A stretch of 64,000 bases of DNA from positions 1-64,000 of the forward strand of contig CAYFOM010000016.1 in assembly GCA_964344765.1 (NCBI GenBank). Direction: 5' to 3'. This document shows, in pieces, positions 27,275 to 36,800 of this stretch. The stretch is from JACNIZ01 sp964344765. Lineage in GTDB: Bacteria > Planctomycetota > UBA1135. A program made the position numbers and the translations under genes. Each line of letters starts with the position of its first letter. Position 1 is the first letter of the stretch. The notes under the pieces were generated by a model that was not told the origin of the DNA, made no database searches, and was given only the letters and a program-made list of their open reading frames with translations.

Positions 27275-27811
27275 TTATTGAAACAGCGAAGCAAATCGAG
27301 CTTCGGTCACTTGGTCGGCGGGGCCATACCATGCGACGGTGATCTCGTGGGTTTCGCCATCCATGCGCTTCAGCAACACCGAGCGAAACACCTGGCCGGC
27401 ATCATTTTCACCCTCGCGGAATTGGGCTTCCAGCATCTCGCCTTGATAGGGGATTTGGTAGGTGCCCGAAGCCTGCTCGCCAAGCCCGTCCGCGTCCCAT
27501 TCGGCGTCAATTTTGAAATCCCAATTCACCACCGCATCGGTTTCTTCGGCCACCGGGAAGCGGGCGATGAAAATCATGTTGGTATCCGGTTCCGTGGTAC
27601 CGAAGTGGGCACCCTCGGCGCCGAACACGTTGATCGCGAACTCGGGCGGCATGTCGTCGGGAATCTTCAGCGGCCAAATGCGATCAGCCACGGCGATGAC
27701 GTCGGCCGGGTCCGAATAGGTGCGATCAAAGATGTACCACAGGCTTCCGCCCACGGAAACCAACAGAATAAGGAGCAGCAGTCCGAGGAAAAATGCGACG
27801 GGTTTCTTCAT
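27275..27811 (-). CDS. Membrane-anchored protein of unknown function
   Basis: 178 residues. One N-terminal hydrophobic segment (AFFLGLLLLILLVSVGGSLWYIF) lacks a clear cleavage site, so it is probably an anchor with the remaining ~150 residues outside the cytoplasm. That part is acidic and predicted beta-rich (NMIFIARFPV, YQIPYQGEMLEAQFREG). No family recognised. It diverges from a TPR/HEAT lipoprotein gene across 70 bases. Confidence 0.6.
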   Translation of the reverse strand: MKKPVAFFLGLLLLILLVSVGGSLWYIFDRTYSDPADVIAVADRIWPLKIPDDMPPEFAINVFGAEGAHFGTTEPDTNMIFIARFPVAEETDAVVNWDFKIDAEWDADGLGEQASGTYQIPYQGEMLEAQFREGENDAGQVFRSVLLKRMDGETHEITVAWYGPADQVTEARFASLFQ

Positions 27812-27881
27812 GGCTGGATCCGGTCACCGGCGGCGCGCAGCATACTATGAAGGACCGCTTCCCGCACTTCCTCCTTCCATA

Positions 27882-28967
27882 ATGCTCTCCCGATCGGCCA
27901 TTCTTCGCCCGCGCCTGCTCGCCGCAGCCGTTGTCGCTTGGGCGATGATCGGAGCTTGCAGCAGCGATCCGGTCCAAGCTCCGGGCCACCCCGATGGCGA
28001 CGTCACCCCGGCGCACGTCGATCCGGTGCCAGCCGAGTGGGGGTTAGAGGAACTGCAAGCAGCCATCGCCCAATGCGGCGAAGACCAGATTGAATTCCGC
28101 GCCGAATTGCGTCGTCGATTGCTGGACCTCCAGCCCGACAGTGCCGAATTGAAATACCGCTTGGGCCGCGATTTGGCCGAGATCGGCCACCTGCCGTTAG
28201 CCGAATCGCTGCTTTACGAGGCTGCCGACGACGCCGAATACGGCATGCAAGCCACTTTGGCACTGGCCAATCTGCAGGAGCGTAGTGGCCGATTTTTGGT
28301 TGCCGCTTCGCTGCTGGAAAACCGCGCACTGCAAGCCGACGAGGATGGCCGTCGCACTTTGCTGGAGCGCGCTTCGCGTTTGCGCCAAAAGGGTGGCGAC
28401 TTGCCCGGGGCTTTGCGCAACCTCGAACAAGCTTTGCATGGCATCAAGGTCAGCGATGGCGAACAGCGATTGCTGGATCAGATGAAAGCCTTTCAGAATG
28501 GCGAGTTTCAGCACGTGGAGGACGCCATCCGCGTTCTTCATCAGCACGAAAACGGCGATTTGCGTTTGAAGGCGGCTGAATTCCTCGCCGCCCGCGCCGA
28601 CACCGCGCCGTCGGTCTTTGCCGACGCACTGACCGACAGCAACTCCGCAGTTTTGCATCTGGCCATCGACGAATTGATCGCTCGAAGCGACGGTCTCGAC
28701 GCGCCGGCCCTGCTGCCGCTGCTGGATCACGACGAAATTGAAATTCGCCTCAAAGCCACCAAAGCCTTGGGCCAAATGAAACTCAGCGAGGCGCTACCGC
28801 GCATTTTGGAGCAGCTCGACCCGGAGGACCGCGCCGTATTCCGAGTGCAAAACATGGCTTTAGAGCGCATCAGCGGCCAAAGTGTGGCCCCTGATCTCGA
28901 TCCCGACGCCGAGCGCCGCCAGCAGATCGCCGATCTTTGGCATCAGTGGTGGCTGGATCGGTCCTAA
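27882..28967 (+). CDS. TPR/HEAT-repeat lipoprotein
   Basis: 361 residues from the ATG that gives a proper lipoprotein signal (AAAVVAWAMIGACSSD). A longer open frame starts at 27720 but would bury the signal. The mature part has TPR-like helices first (LKYRLGRDLAEIGHLPLAE, ALANLQERSGRF) and HEAT-like repeats later (VFADALTDSNSAVLHLAID, EIRLKATKALGQMKL). It probably scaffolds other proteins at the membrane. TACTAT at 27843-27848 is a possible -10 element. Confidence 0.65.
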   Translation: MLSRSAILRPRLLAAAVVAWAMIGACSSDPVQAPGHPDGDVTPAHVDPVPAEWGLEELQAAIAQCGEDQIEFRAELRRRLLDLQPDSAELKYRLGRDLAEIGHLPLAESLLYEAADDAEYGMQATLALANLQERSGRFLVAASLLENRALQADEDGRRTLLERASRLRQKGGDLPGALRNLEQALHGIKVSDGEQRLLDQMKAFQNGEFQHVEDAIRVLHQHENGDLRLKAAEFLAARADTAPSVFADALTDSNSAVLHLAIDELIARSDGLDAPALLPLLDHDEIEIRLKATKALGQMKLSEALPRILEQLDPEDRAVFRVQNMALERISGQSVAPDLDPDAERRQQIADLWHQWWLDRS

Positions 28968-29054
28968 GTCGATTTTCGAATCCCGCGTGGATCGACGTCA
29001 GCTCCGGTTTCCAAGGTGGAACCAAGCGGCTAGACCTGCCAAAATGCCGGTCTG

Positions 29055-30029
29055 ATGAAAGTACTGGTTACCGGTGGTTGTGGCTACATTGGCTCGGCAA
29101 CAGCGCGTTATTTGCGCGGTTTGGGCGTCGATGTGCACGTAATTGACGATTTGTCGGAAGGACATCGCCAAGCTTGGGATGGCCCGCTCGAGGTGTTGGA
29201 CCTGCTCGATCGCGATGCACTGCATAGCTTCCTCAAGGGGAAGAGCTTTGACGGCGTCATCCACTTCGCCGCGCGCTGCTACGTAGGCGAGTCGGTGGAG
29301 CAACCGGTGCGCTACTGGCGTGCCAATGTTGTGCCTGTGATCCACCTCTGCGAAGCTCTCGAGGGCGTGCCCTTTGTGTTGAGCTCGACCTGCGCGACTT
29401 ACGGCGAGCCGCAAACCGAATACCTCAGCGAAGATCACAGCCAAAGCCCGGTCAACCCGTACGGCGCAACCAAATTTGCCGACGAAATGCTGCTGCTGGC
29501 GCGCTCCGAGGCGAACCAAGGCAAGTGTGCGCTGTTGCGCTACTTCAACGCCGCCGGCGCGTCCGAATGCGGCAACTTCGGCGAAGCCCATGATCCGGAA
29601 ACACACCTGATTCCGTTGGCCGTCGACGCCGCGCTTGGCAACGGCAATCGCCTGACGGTTTTCGGCACCGATTGGCCGACGCCGGACGGCACTTGCATTC
29701 GCGATTACATCCACGTCGATGATTTGGCTCAGGCTCATTACCAAGCTCTGCAATGGATGCAAGGCGGCAACCCGTCCGGTGCGTGGAACTTGGGTACCGG
29801 CAACGGTTTTTCGGTGAAGGAAATCATCGACGCGGTGGAACAGGCCACCGGCAAACCGGTTCCGCACGACTTAGGTCCGCGTCGTGCCGGCGACCCGGCG
29901 CGATTGATTGCCGATTCGCGCAAAGCACGGGAAGAACTGGGATGGAAACCGAAGTACGAAAACGCGCAAGCCGTGGTCGACACTGCGGTGCGCTGGCACA
30001 CCTCTCACCCTGAGGGCTACCAAAGCTAA
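29055..30029 (+). CDS. galE: UDP-glucose 4-epimerase
   Basis: 324 residues, an extended short-chain dehydrogenase. NAD-binding GGCGYIGSA (7-15), IDDLSEGHR, the serine/threonine of SSTCATYG (S111/T112), and the catalytic Y136-x3-K140 (YGATK) are intact. RYFNAAGA and a long C-terminal NLGTGNGFSVKEII stretch match GalE. It interconverts UDP-glucose and UDP-galactose for envelope polysaccharides. It is the first gene of a long plus-strand run, and its TAA stop overlaps the next ATG by one base (TAATG). A weak -10-like CAAAAT lies 9 bases before the start. Confidence 0.92.
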   Translation: MKVLVTGGCGYIGSATARYLRGLGVDVHVIDDLSEGHRQAWDGPLEVLDLLDRDALHSFLKGKSFDGVIHFAARCYVGESVEQPVRYWRANVVPVIHLCEALEGVPFVLSSTCATYGEPQTEYLSEDHSQSPVNPYGATKFADEMLLLARSEANQGKCALLRYFNAAGASECGNFGEAHDPETHLIPLAVDAALGNGNRLTVFGTDWPTPDGTCIRDYIHVDDLAQAHYQALQWMQGGNPSGAWNLGTGNGFSVKEIIDAVEQATGKPVPHDLGPRRAGDPARLIADSRKAREELGWKPKYENAQAVVDTAVRWHTSHPEGYQS

Positions 30030-31627
30030 TGGAATACGCTTCGCCGAATAGGATTGCTGCCCGGGCTTTTTCGCTTGCGGCTTGCGCCATGTGGATTGGG
30101 CTACTGGGCGGCGACGCTTATGCCCAATCCGCCAAAGAAGAATTCGGCGAGGTGGTGGAAAGCATCACCGTCGACGAGATCCAAGAGCACGTTGACTTTC
30201 TGTCCGGGCCGACGACTCGTGGCCGCGGCACCCTGACGCCGGGCTTCGAAATTGCAGCCGAATACGTCGAAGCACAACTGTCGGAATTAGGAATCAAAGC
30301 AGCTGGTCCCGAAGGCAGTTACCGCTTGCCGATCGAGTTGCAATGCGTCGGTCCGTCGGCTGAATCGTATTTTGAAATCGGGCCGAAGAAGGGGCCGATG
30401 ACCAAATTAAAGATCGGCGTGGATTATGTGCCGGTACCGGGCAGTGGCAACAAGGTGATTGAAGGCGAGGCGGTATTCGTCGGCTTTGCCATCGATGCTC
30501 GCAAAGAGAAATGGGAAGACCTTTCGCCGCGCAAGGTCAAGGACAAGGTGGTGTTTGCCTTCACCCGTGAGCCCTATGCCGATGACAAGAAAACCAAGCG
30601 CTTTGAGGGGCTAGAGCCGACCAAACATTCGGAATGGGGTGAAAAAGCGCGCGCGGTTAAAGCTGCCGGTGGCGTAGCTTTGGTTTTGGTGCCGGATCCA
30701 GGCGCTTTCCCGGACGAAGTCGGTCCGATTCCTAATTTGCTGGAACTGCCCATGTGGCCGGGTGGCAATGCGCGCCAATTAGGGCGCATGGCAGGCTTTT
30801 CGGGATTGCCGGTGGCGTCGGTTTCGCGCAAGGTGGCGAGCGACTTGTTCGGCACCGATATGGAGAAGTATTACCAGAGTATTTTGAAGCGTAAGATGCC
30901 GAAGCCGCTGACGGTGAAGAGCAAGCAACGGGTGCGCTTTAAGGCTGACTTCAGCGATTTAAAGGTGCCGGCGTACAACTTGGCGGCGCTAATTGAGGGC
31001 AGCGGTGATAGCGAAGAAGTGGTGGTGCTCGGCGCGCATTTGGATCACGTCGGCTTTAACTTTTTTATGGATAAGGGGCGCATGCGAGTTCACCCCGGCG
31101 CCGACGACAATGCCAGTGGAACGGCGGCTTTGCTGGAAGTGGCCGAGGCCTTGGCGGGGCGCAAACCGCAAATCGACGTATTGCTGCTGTGGTTTACCGG
31201 CGAAGAAAATGGACTGTTAGGTTCGCGCGCCTATTGCGAAGACCCGCTTTACCCGCACGACAAAACCGTGGTCATGTTGAACATGGATCAGATCGCGCGC
31301 ACCGATCCGAAGGAGATGTTCCTCGGCGGCGTTTGGGATGCCGAAGGTTGGCGCAAGCTGATTTTGAAGCGCAATAAAAAGATCCGCAGTCCGTTGAAGA
31401 TTGAAACGGAAGGCCATCGCGATATGTACATGCGCAGTGACCAATGGGCGTTTGCGCAAAAAGAGGTACCGGCGATCTTTTTCTTCGAAGGCAACATTAA
31501 TAAGAACAAGGTCTACCACAAGCCGGGCGACGTGGCTGATTCGATCTTGACCGATAAGGTGATGTGGATTGCGCGCTTGTTCGTGGCAACCGCCTACGCA
31601 GTGGCTTGGGAGGGCGAACGGCCTTGA
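30029..31627 (+). CDS. Secreted M28-family zinc aminopeptidase
   Basis: 532 residues with a signal peptide ending near AYAQS. An N-terminal segment (AAEYVEAQLSELGIKAAG) and a protease-associated-like insert precede the M28 core. All five metal/catalytic positions are visible: GAHLDHVG (His), GADDNASGT (bridging Asp), FTGEENGLLGS (catalytic and metal Glu), MLNMDQI (Asp) and KVYHKPGD (His). It should remove N-terminal residues from peptides in the periplasm. It overlaps galE by one base and the next gene by TTGA. Confidence 0.88.
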   Translation: MEYASPNRIAARAFSLAACAMWIGLLGGDAYAQSAKEEFGEVVESITVDEIQEHVDFLSGPTTRGRGTLTPGFEIAAEYVEAQLSELGIKAAGPEGSYRLPIELQCVGPSAESYFEIGPKKGPMTKLKIGVDYVPVPGSGNKVIEGEAVFVGFAIDARKEKWEDLSPRKVKDKVVFAFTREPYADDKKTKRFEGLEPTKHSEWGEKARAVKAAGGVALVLVPDPGAFPDEVGPIPNLLELPMWPGGNARQLGRMAGFSGLPVASVSRKVASDLFGTDMEKYYQSILKRKMPKPLTVKSKQRVRFKADFSDLKVPAYNLAALIEGSGDSEEVVVLGAHLDHVGFNFFMDKGRMRVHPGADDNASGTAALLEVAEALAGRKPQIDVLLLWFTGEENGLLGSRAYCEDPLYPHDKTVVMLNMDQIARTDPKEMFLGGVWDAEGWRKLILKRNKKIRSPLKIETEGHRDMYMRSDQWAFAQKEVPAIFFFEGNINKNKVYHKPGDVADSILTDKVMWIARLFVATAYAVAWEGERP

Positions 31628-33048
31628 TAGCCTTGCTTCGGAAGTTCAGCACGCTGATCGGCTTGCTGCTCGCCGTCGTCGTTTTGACGGCGCCGGCGGT
31701 CGCGCAAGTCAAAGCCGTGCGCGAAGTGGATTCCGAAAAGGGAATTCAGGTTTCGGTGCGGGTGGAAAACTTGGACGGCGACGTCATCTTTGATTGGGAT
31801 GGCGACACGCCGCGAGTGTTGGCGTCCAATGTGAAGTTGCTGACCACGTCGGCGGCCTTGCTGGCCCTACCTAGCGATTACCGCTGGCAGACCCGGGCGT
31901 TGTTGGAAGGAGAAACGCTGACCATCGTCGGCGGCGGGGATCCGAGTATTCGCTTGCTCGGTGAGGAAGACATCCGCGAGCAGTTTTTGGATGGGTTGGC
32001 CGCAGCGTTGAAGAAAAAAGGCGTGAGCCGGCTGCAGCAGATCGTTTTGGATGACCGCTTTTTTGATCGCCAGTATCGCCACGAGTTGTGGCCCAAAGAT
32101 CAATGGCAAGCGACCTACTCAGCCCCGGTGGGTGGATTAATGGTCGAGGGCGGCTGCATTGAGCTGCACGGTCAAAAAGGGCAGATGCAGTTTCAGCCGA
32201 GCATTGGCAATGCGGTGCAGTTGAAGCGTTACCGCACCCAAGATGCATCGACGTTTACCGCATCCTGGTCCAAACCTGATGAGGTGCTCAAAGTCACCGG
32301 CTCACCCAGGAAGCTGTGGAAGTTGCGCTTTGCCGTCGGCAACCCGGTGCGCTTTTTTGGATTTTGGCTGCAAGATGGATTGCAACAACGCGGCATTTCT
32401 TGCTCGTCGGTGCAGACGGTGAACCATGATGATCCGCCGCCGATCGGCAAGGAAATTTGGTCGCATCAATCTGCGTGGACTTTGATGGATGCGATCATCG
32501 TCGCCAATAAGCAAAGCGATAACTTCGTTTCGGAGTGCTTGATCAAAACTCTGGGTGCGGAAAAAGCAGGTGAAGGAACGGTGGAAGCCGGTGCCAAAGT
32601 CGTACGCGATTTGCTGAAAGAAATCGATGTCGACATCGACGGTTTGCGTCAAAGTGACGGCAGCGGATTTGCCCGCGCAGGCGACAACTCGGCAAACAAA
32701 GCCTCGCCCGAGTTGCTGTGTGAATTGCTGCGTTTGATGGCGCAAAAACCGCAAGGCCGGCAGTTGTTCGAATCGCTGCCCATCGCTGAGCACAGTCGGC
32801 GCATGAAAAAATACTTCACCGCCGACGTGTTTAAGCCGCAGCGCGTACACGCCAAAACCGGTTGGATTACCGGCGCCAGCTCGCTGAGCGGCTACATGCA
32901 AACACCGAACGAAGAAACATTGGTGTTTGCCATCGTCGTCAACTACATCAAAGATCACACGCCGCGTACCAACAACCAGCGCTTCCGACGCTTGCAGGCG
33001 CAGATCCTCGCCGACATCCTCAGTCTGCCTCAATACGCAGCCAAATGA
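31624..33048 (+). CDS. dacB: D-alanyl-D-alanine carboxypeptidase/endopeptidase, PBP4 (S13) family
   Basis: 474 residues from a TTG start (TTGA overlap with the upstream stop), giving MIALLRKFST and a signal peptide ending APAVAQ. Active-site motifs: S68-N-V-K71 (SXXK, nucleophile), QSDNF (SXN), and AKTGWITGASS (KTG). The long insert between SXXK and SXN is typical of PBP4/DacB. It trims or cleaves peptidoglycan cross-links, so this organism probably makes peptidoglycan. The stop overlaps the next gene start as ATGA. Confidence 0.88.
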   Translation: MIALLRKFSTLIGLLLAVVVLTAPAVAQVKAVREVDSEKGIQVSVRVENLDGDVIFDWDGDTPRVLASNVKLLTTSAALLALPSDYRWQTRALLEGETLTIVGGGDPSIRLLGEEDIREQFLDGLAAALKKKGVSRLQQIVLDDRFFDRQYRHELWPKDQWQATYSAPVGGLMVEGGCIELHGQKGQMQFQPSIGNAVQLKRYRTQDASTFTASWSKPDEVLKVTGSPRKLWKLRFAVGNPVRFFGFWLQDGLQQRGISCSSVQTVNHDDPPPIGKEIWSHQSAWTLMDAIIVANKQSDNFVSECLIKTLGAEKAGEGTVEAGAKVVRDLLKEIDVDIDGLRQSDGSGFARAGDNSANKASPELLCELLRLMAQKPQGRQLFESLPIAEHSRRMKKYFTADVFKPQRVHAKTGWITGASSLSGYMQTPNEETLVFAIVVNYIKDHTPRTNNQRFRRLQAQILADILSLPQYAAK

Positions 33049-33878
33049 GTACCTTGGAGCCCATCCTCGAGCAAGTGGTGCGCATCGCCAAAGCCGCCGG
33101 TGACGAGCTGATGAAGTGGCATGGCAAGCTGGCCGCGCCCGATGTACGCAGTAAAAGCGCTCTGCGCGATTTGGTGACGTCGGCCGATGTGGCTGCGGAA
33201 GAAATCATTGTTCGTGAGTTGCGCCGCGCATTCCCCAACGACGGCATCTTCGCCGAAGAAAGCGGCACCTCGGATTTAGACGCCGATCACGTTTGGTACA
33301 TCGACCCGCTGGACGGCACGACCAATTTTGTCCACACGCTGCCAATGTTTTGCGTGTCCATTGCCCGCGTCACCAATGGACAGCCCGATGTTGCCGTGGT
33401 CCATCTGCCGCGCTTAGACGAATGTTTTACTGCGGCCCAAAACCATGGCTGTTATCTGAATGGCAATCGCGTTCAGGTCAGCACCACGGATGAATTGCTG
33501 CAGAGTTTGCTCGCCACCGGTTTCCCTTACCGGCGCCATGTGCTGATCGACAACAACTTAGAGAACTTCAATCGCTTCTTCCTTAATCAACGCGGTGTGC
33601 GCCGAATGGGCTCGGCTGCCGCCGATTTAGCTTACGTTGCTTGCGGACGGTTAGATGCGTTTTGGGAACTCCACCTCGGCCCGTACGACGTCGCCGCCGG
33701 CGGCTTGTTGGTGCGTGAAGCCGGTGGTGTGACCGATACCATCGAAGCGGGTGGCGACTGGATTCACGGCGCCAATATTGTTTCGGGACCGGCAGCCCTT
33801 GTGGAGCAAATGCGAGCCGTGATGCTGGAAGGGCGTGAAGCCGGCTATCCGCCGCTAGGCGAGCGGCCGCAATCGTGA
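33045..33878 (+). CDS. Inositol-monophosphatase-family sugar phosphatase
   Basis: 277 residues, normal for IMPase/SuhB. Metal-site motifs: FAEESG, WYIDPLDGTTNFVH (DPXDGTXNF), and ELHLGPYDVAAGGLLVREAGG (WXXXPXDXAAG, here with Glu-Leu-His-Leu-Gly in front). It should remove phosphate from inositol-phosphate, a sugar phosphate or PAP, depending on the subgroup. The neighbouring galE makes a sugar-phosphate role plausible. ATG start overlapping dacB (ATGA). The stop overlaps the GTG of the UvrA-like gene (GTGA). Confidence 0.85.
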   Translation: MSTLEPILEQVVRIAKAAGDELMKWHGKLAAPDVRSKSALRDLVTSADVAAEEIIVRELRRAFPNDGIFAEESGTSDLDADHVWYIDPLDGTTNFVHTLPMFCVSIARVTNGQPDVAVVHLPRLDECFTAAQNHGCYLNGNRVQVSTTDELLQSLLATGFPYRRHVLIDNNLENFNRFFLNQRGVRRMGSAAADLAYVACGRLDAFWELHLGPYDVAAGGLLVREAGGVTDTIEAGGDWIHGANIVSGPAALVEQMRAVMLEGREAGYPPLGERPQS

Positions 33879-36800
33879 ACTCGATTCGGTTGTACGGGTT
33901 GCGCGCCGGAAATTTGCGCGGCTTAGATCTCGAGTTTCCGCATGGCCAATGGACTGCGGTGCACGGTCCAAGTGGAGCCGGCAAATCGGCGTTGCTGTTT
34001 CGCTCGATTGAACCGGTCGCCCGCCAACGCTTCCGCTTGCTGGAAGATCCCCATGCGCTGCCGGGTTGCGAAGAGCAATGGCTGCCGCACGTCGCCGATC
34101 GCATGGAAGGTTTGCAACCGGTGCTTGCCGCCGCCGGCGAAATCCCACGCGGTCGGCGGTCGGTGGAGGTCGGCACCGCGCTGGATTTATGGCCAAGTCT
34201 GGCGCGTGCATTCCATCAGCATGGGCAGCGCTGCTGTGGCAATTGCGACCACCGCTGGAAGGCCTTAAGCAGCGAAGATTTGCTGCACGCAGGAAAACAA
34301 GCCGTCGACGGCACCGCTATCTATGTTTATTCAGCCGCCGATGGTTTCCATACGACCGACCTTCTGCGTGCAGGTTGGACGCGCGTTCAAATTGACGGCG
34401 AACTGACACGTTTGGAGGAAGCACCGGAGCAGCTGCCGCAGAGTTCATGGCTGCTGTTGGACCGTTTGAAGTGGCGCGCCGATCAACTCAACCGACTAGC
34501 CGAAGCTGCCCGCGAAGCGGTTCGTCGACAAAGCGCGGTGTTGTTGCAAGTCGGCAAATCCGAACATGCGTTCGCCGCCGCGAATCAATGTCCGCAGTGC
34601 CGCAATGCGTTGCCGGTGCGCAGCGAAGCCGATCTACTTCATTTGCGCGAAGCCGAGGACTTGGTGCTCATGGGGCATAGCTGGAGCCAATGGTGCAATG
34701 CGCCCTTGCAGCAATGGCTGGAGTTGCCCGGCGACGTCGGCTATCGCTCGAAACGGCGATTGGAGTATTTATCACGCACCAGGCTTGGCCACTTGGCGGC
34801 CACGCGCACGTTGGGAACTTTGTCGTTGGGCGAAGGGCGGCGCTTGGAATTGGTTGCCTTGCTCAGCCAAGTCCGTTGCGGCCAATTAGCGTTGTTCGAC
34901 GAACCCGGCATGGGATTACACGGTAGTGAACGGCGTGCATTGGCTGGTTTGCTGCGCGAATTGGTCGACCAAGGAAACACCGTGCTGAGTGCCGATCCGG
35001 CGCGTGAATTCTTGGAGGCAGCCGATCGTTGGCTTTTGTTGGGTCCCGGCGGTGGTGAAGAAGGCGGCACCGTGGTTGGGCAGGGCCGGCGCAGTGAGCT
35101 GCCACCCGAGCAAACCAAAATTCAAAGCCGCGACGGCAACGCCAAATCGGGCGCACTTCACTTCCGCGATTTAAAGCATCGCTTTTTAAGCATCGATGCG
35201 TTGGAAATGCCGCTCGGCCAATTGGTTTCGGTAGTCGGCGTGAGCGGCAGTGGAAAAAGCACTTTGCTCGAAGCCGAATTAGTGCCGCGTTTACGCGATG
35301 AGCGCGACTTTGAAGGCAAGCTCCCTGATGGCGGCGTCGCCGTTTTGCTCGAGCGTGCGTTGGGCTCGTCGGCTTTTTCCACCGTGGCCACCCTTTCCGG
35401 TGGTTGGAAGGGAATACGCGATGCATTCGCCGACGGTGAAGAGGCACGCATACGCGGACTTTCGGCGTCGGATTTGGTTGCCCGCGTTGGCCAAGGCGCC
35501 TGTCCGGTTTGTCGCGGTCATGGTTTAACCGAAGACCGCTTGCCGTGTGCCGATTGCCAAAGCTTGGGTTTGCGCGATGACTTGCTGGAACTGCGTTTGC
35601 GCAATCGTTCGCTGCGCCAATGGTTGACTACGCCGTTGAGCAAATTGGAGAAACGCTTGCCTAGCGAAGGTCGGCTGCGGACCCTGGTCAAACACTTAAC
35701 CACGCTGGGATTGGGCAATCGCACCTTCGGTGAGCGCGGCGTGCATTTGTCCTTGGGCGAGCGTGGACGCATTGCTTTAGCCAAAGCGTTGGCCAGTAGC
35801 CGACGCGATCGACCCAAGTTGTTCTTGTTAGATGAACCATGCTTGGGATTGCCCTTTGGCGAAGCCCATCGCGTCGTCGATTTGCTTCATCAACTATGCG
35901 CCGAGGGTCATAGTTTTTGGGTGGTGGAGCATCATGAAGTCATGTTGCGCAGTGCCGATCACGTCGTCGAAATCGGTCCAGGTGCCGGCCCTCAAGGCGG
36001 TCAGCTGCTTTACACCGGCCCTCCGTCGGGTTTGCCCAAAGCCGAAACGCCGACCGGGCGTTGGCTGGCTTCGCGTGCCGACGAGGTGGAAATGCCGCCG
36101 CCACCCAAACCGGTAGACGCGCCGGTTAGCGAGGCCTTAGCCGACGACTGGAGCCGGCTTGGTCGGCGCTCGTTAGAGCAAGACCTATTGCGTGAATTAT
36201 CGACGCGATCGCCGCTTTTGGCCGATATGCCCGGATTGGAAGAAGATCTGCTCGGCGAAGCTGCCGCGTTGCCGCCGACTGCGTGGCCGGCTGCAGCGCC
36301 AAACGATGCTGATTTGTGGCAAGTCTTGGGTTTGCGCACTATCGCCGAACGCAGTTTGTTGCAACACGGCGTTTTGGGTTGCGCCAACTGTGGCGGCCCA
36401 GGCCCGTGGAAGGACTTGGCAACGGCAATGTTTTCCAACGACGCCGACGCCCCTCCAGCCGGTGAAATGGACTTCAGCGCAACGCTGCAACTGCCCGCCG
36501 GTTCGCAGGGAAGTGAGTCCGCGTTGTTGCAAGCCGCAGGTTTCCGCCGCGTCGTTCGCAACGGTGAACTTTTACGTATTGGCCCGAAAAACCCGTGGCA
36601 GCGCGGCGATGAGGTTTGGTTGGATCGATTTGATCCCAAAGGCGAAAGCCGCAGCGGTCGCCTGCAAGACTTGGAGCATCATGCTGAATTACTAACCGGC
36701 GGTGCTTTGATGGGGCGGCGAGATGGCAAAGTGGTTTGGCAGTACCAAGCGGGTGCTTGCCGTCAGTGTGGCAAAATCGGTGCAGGGCACAGTCATCAAT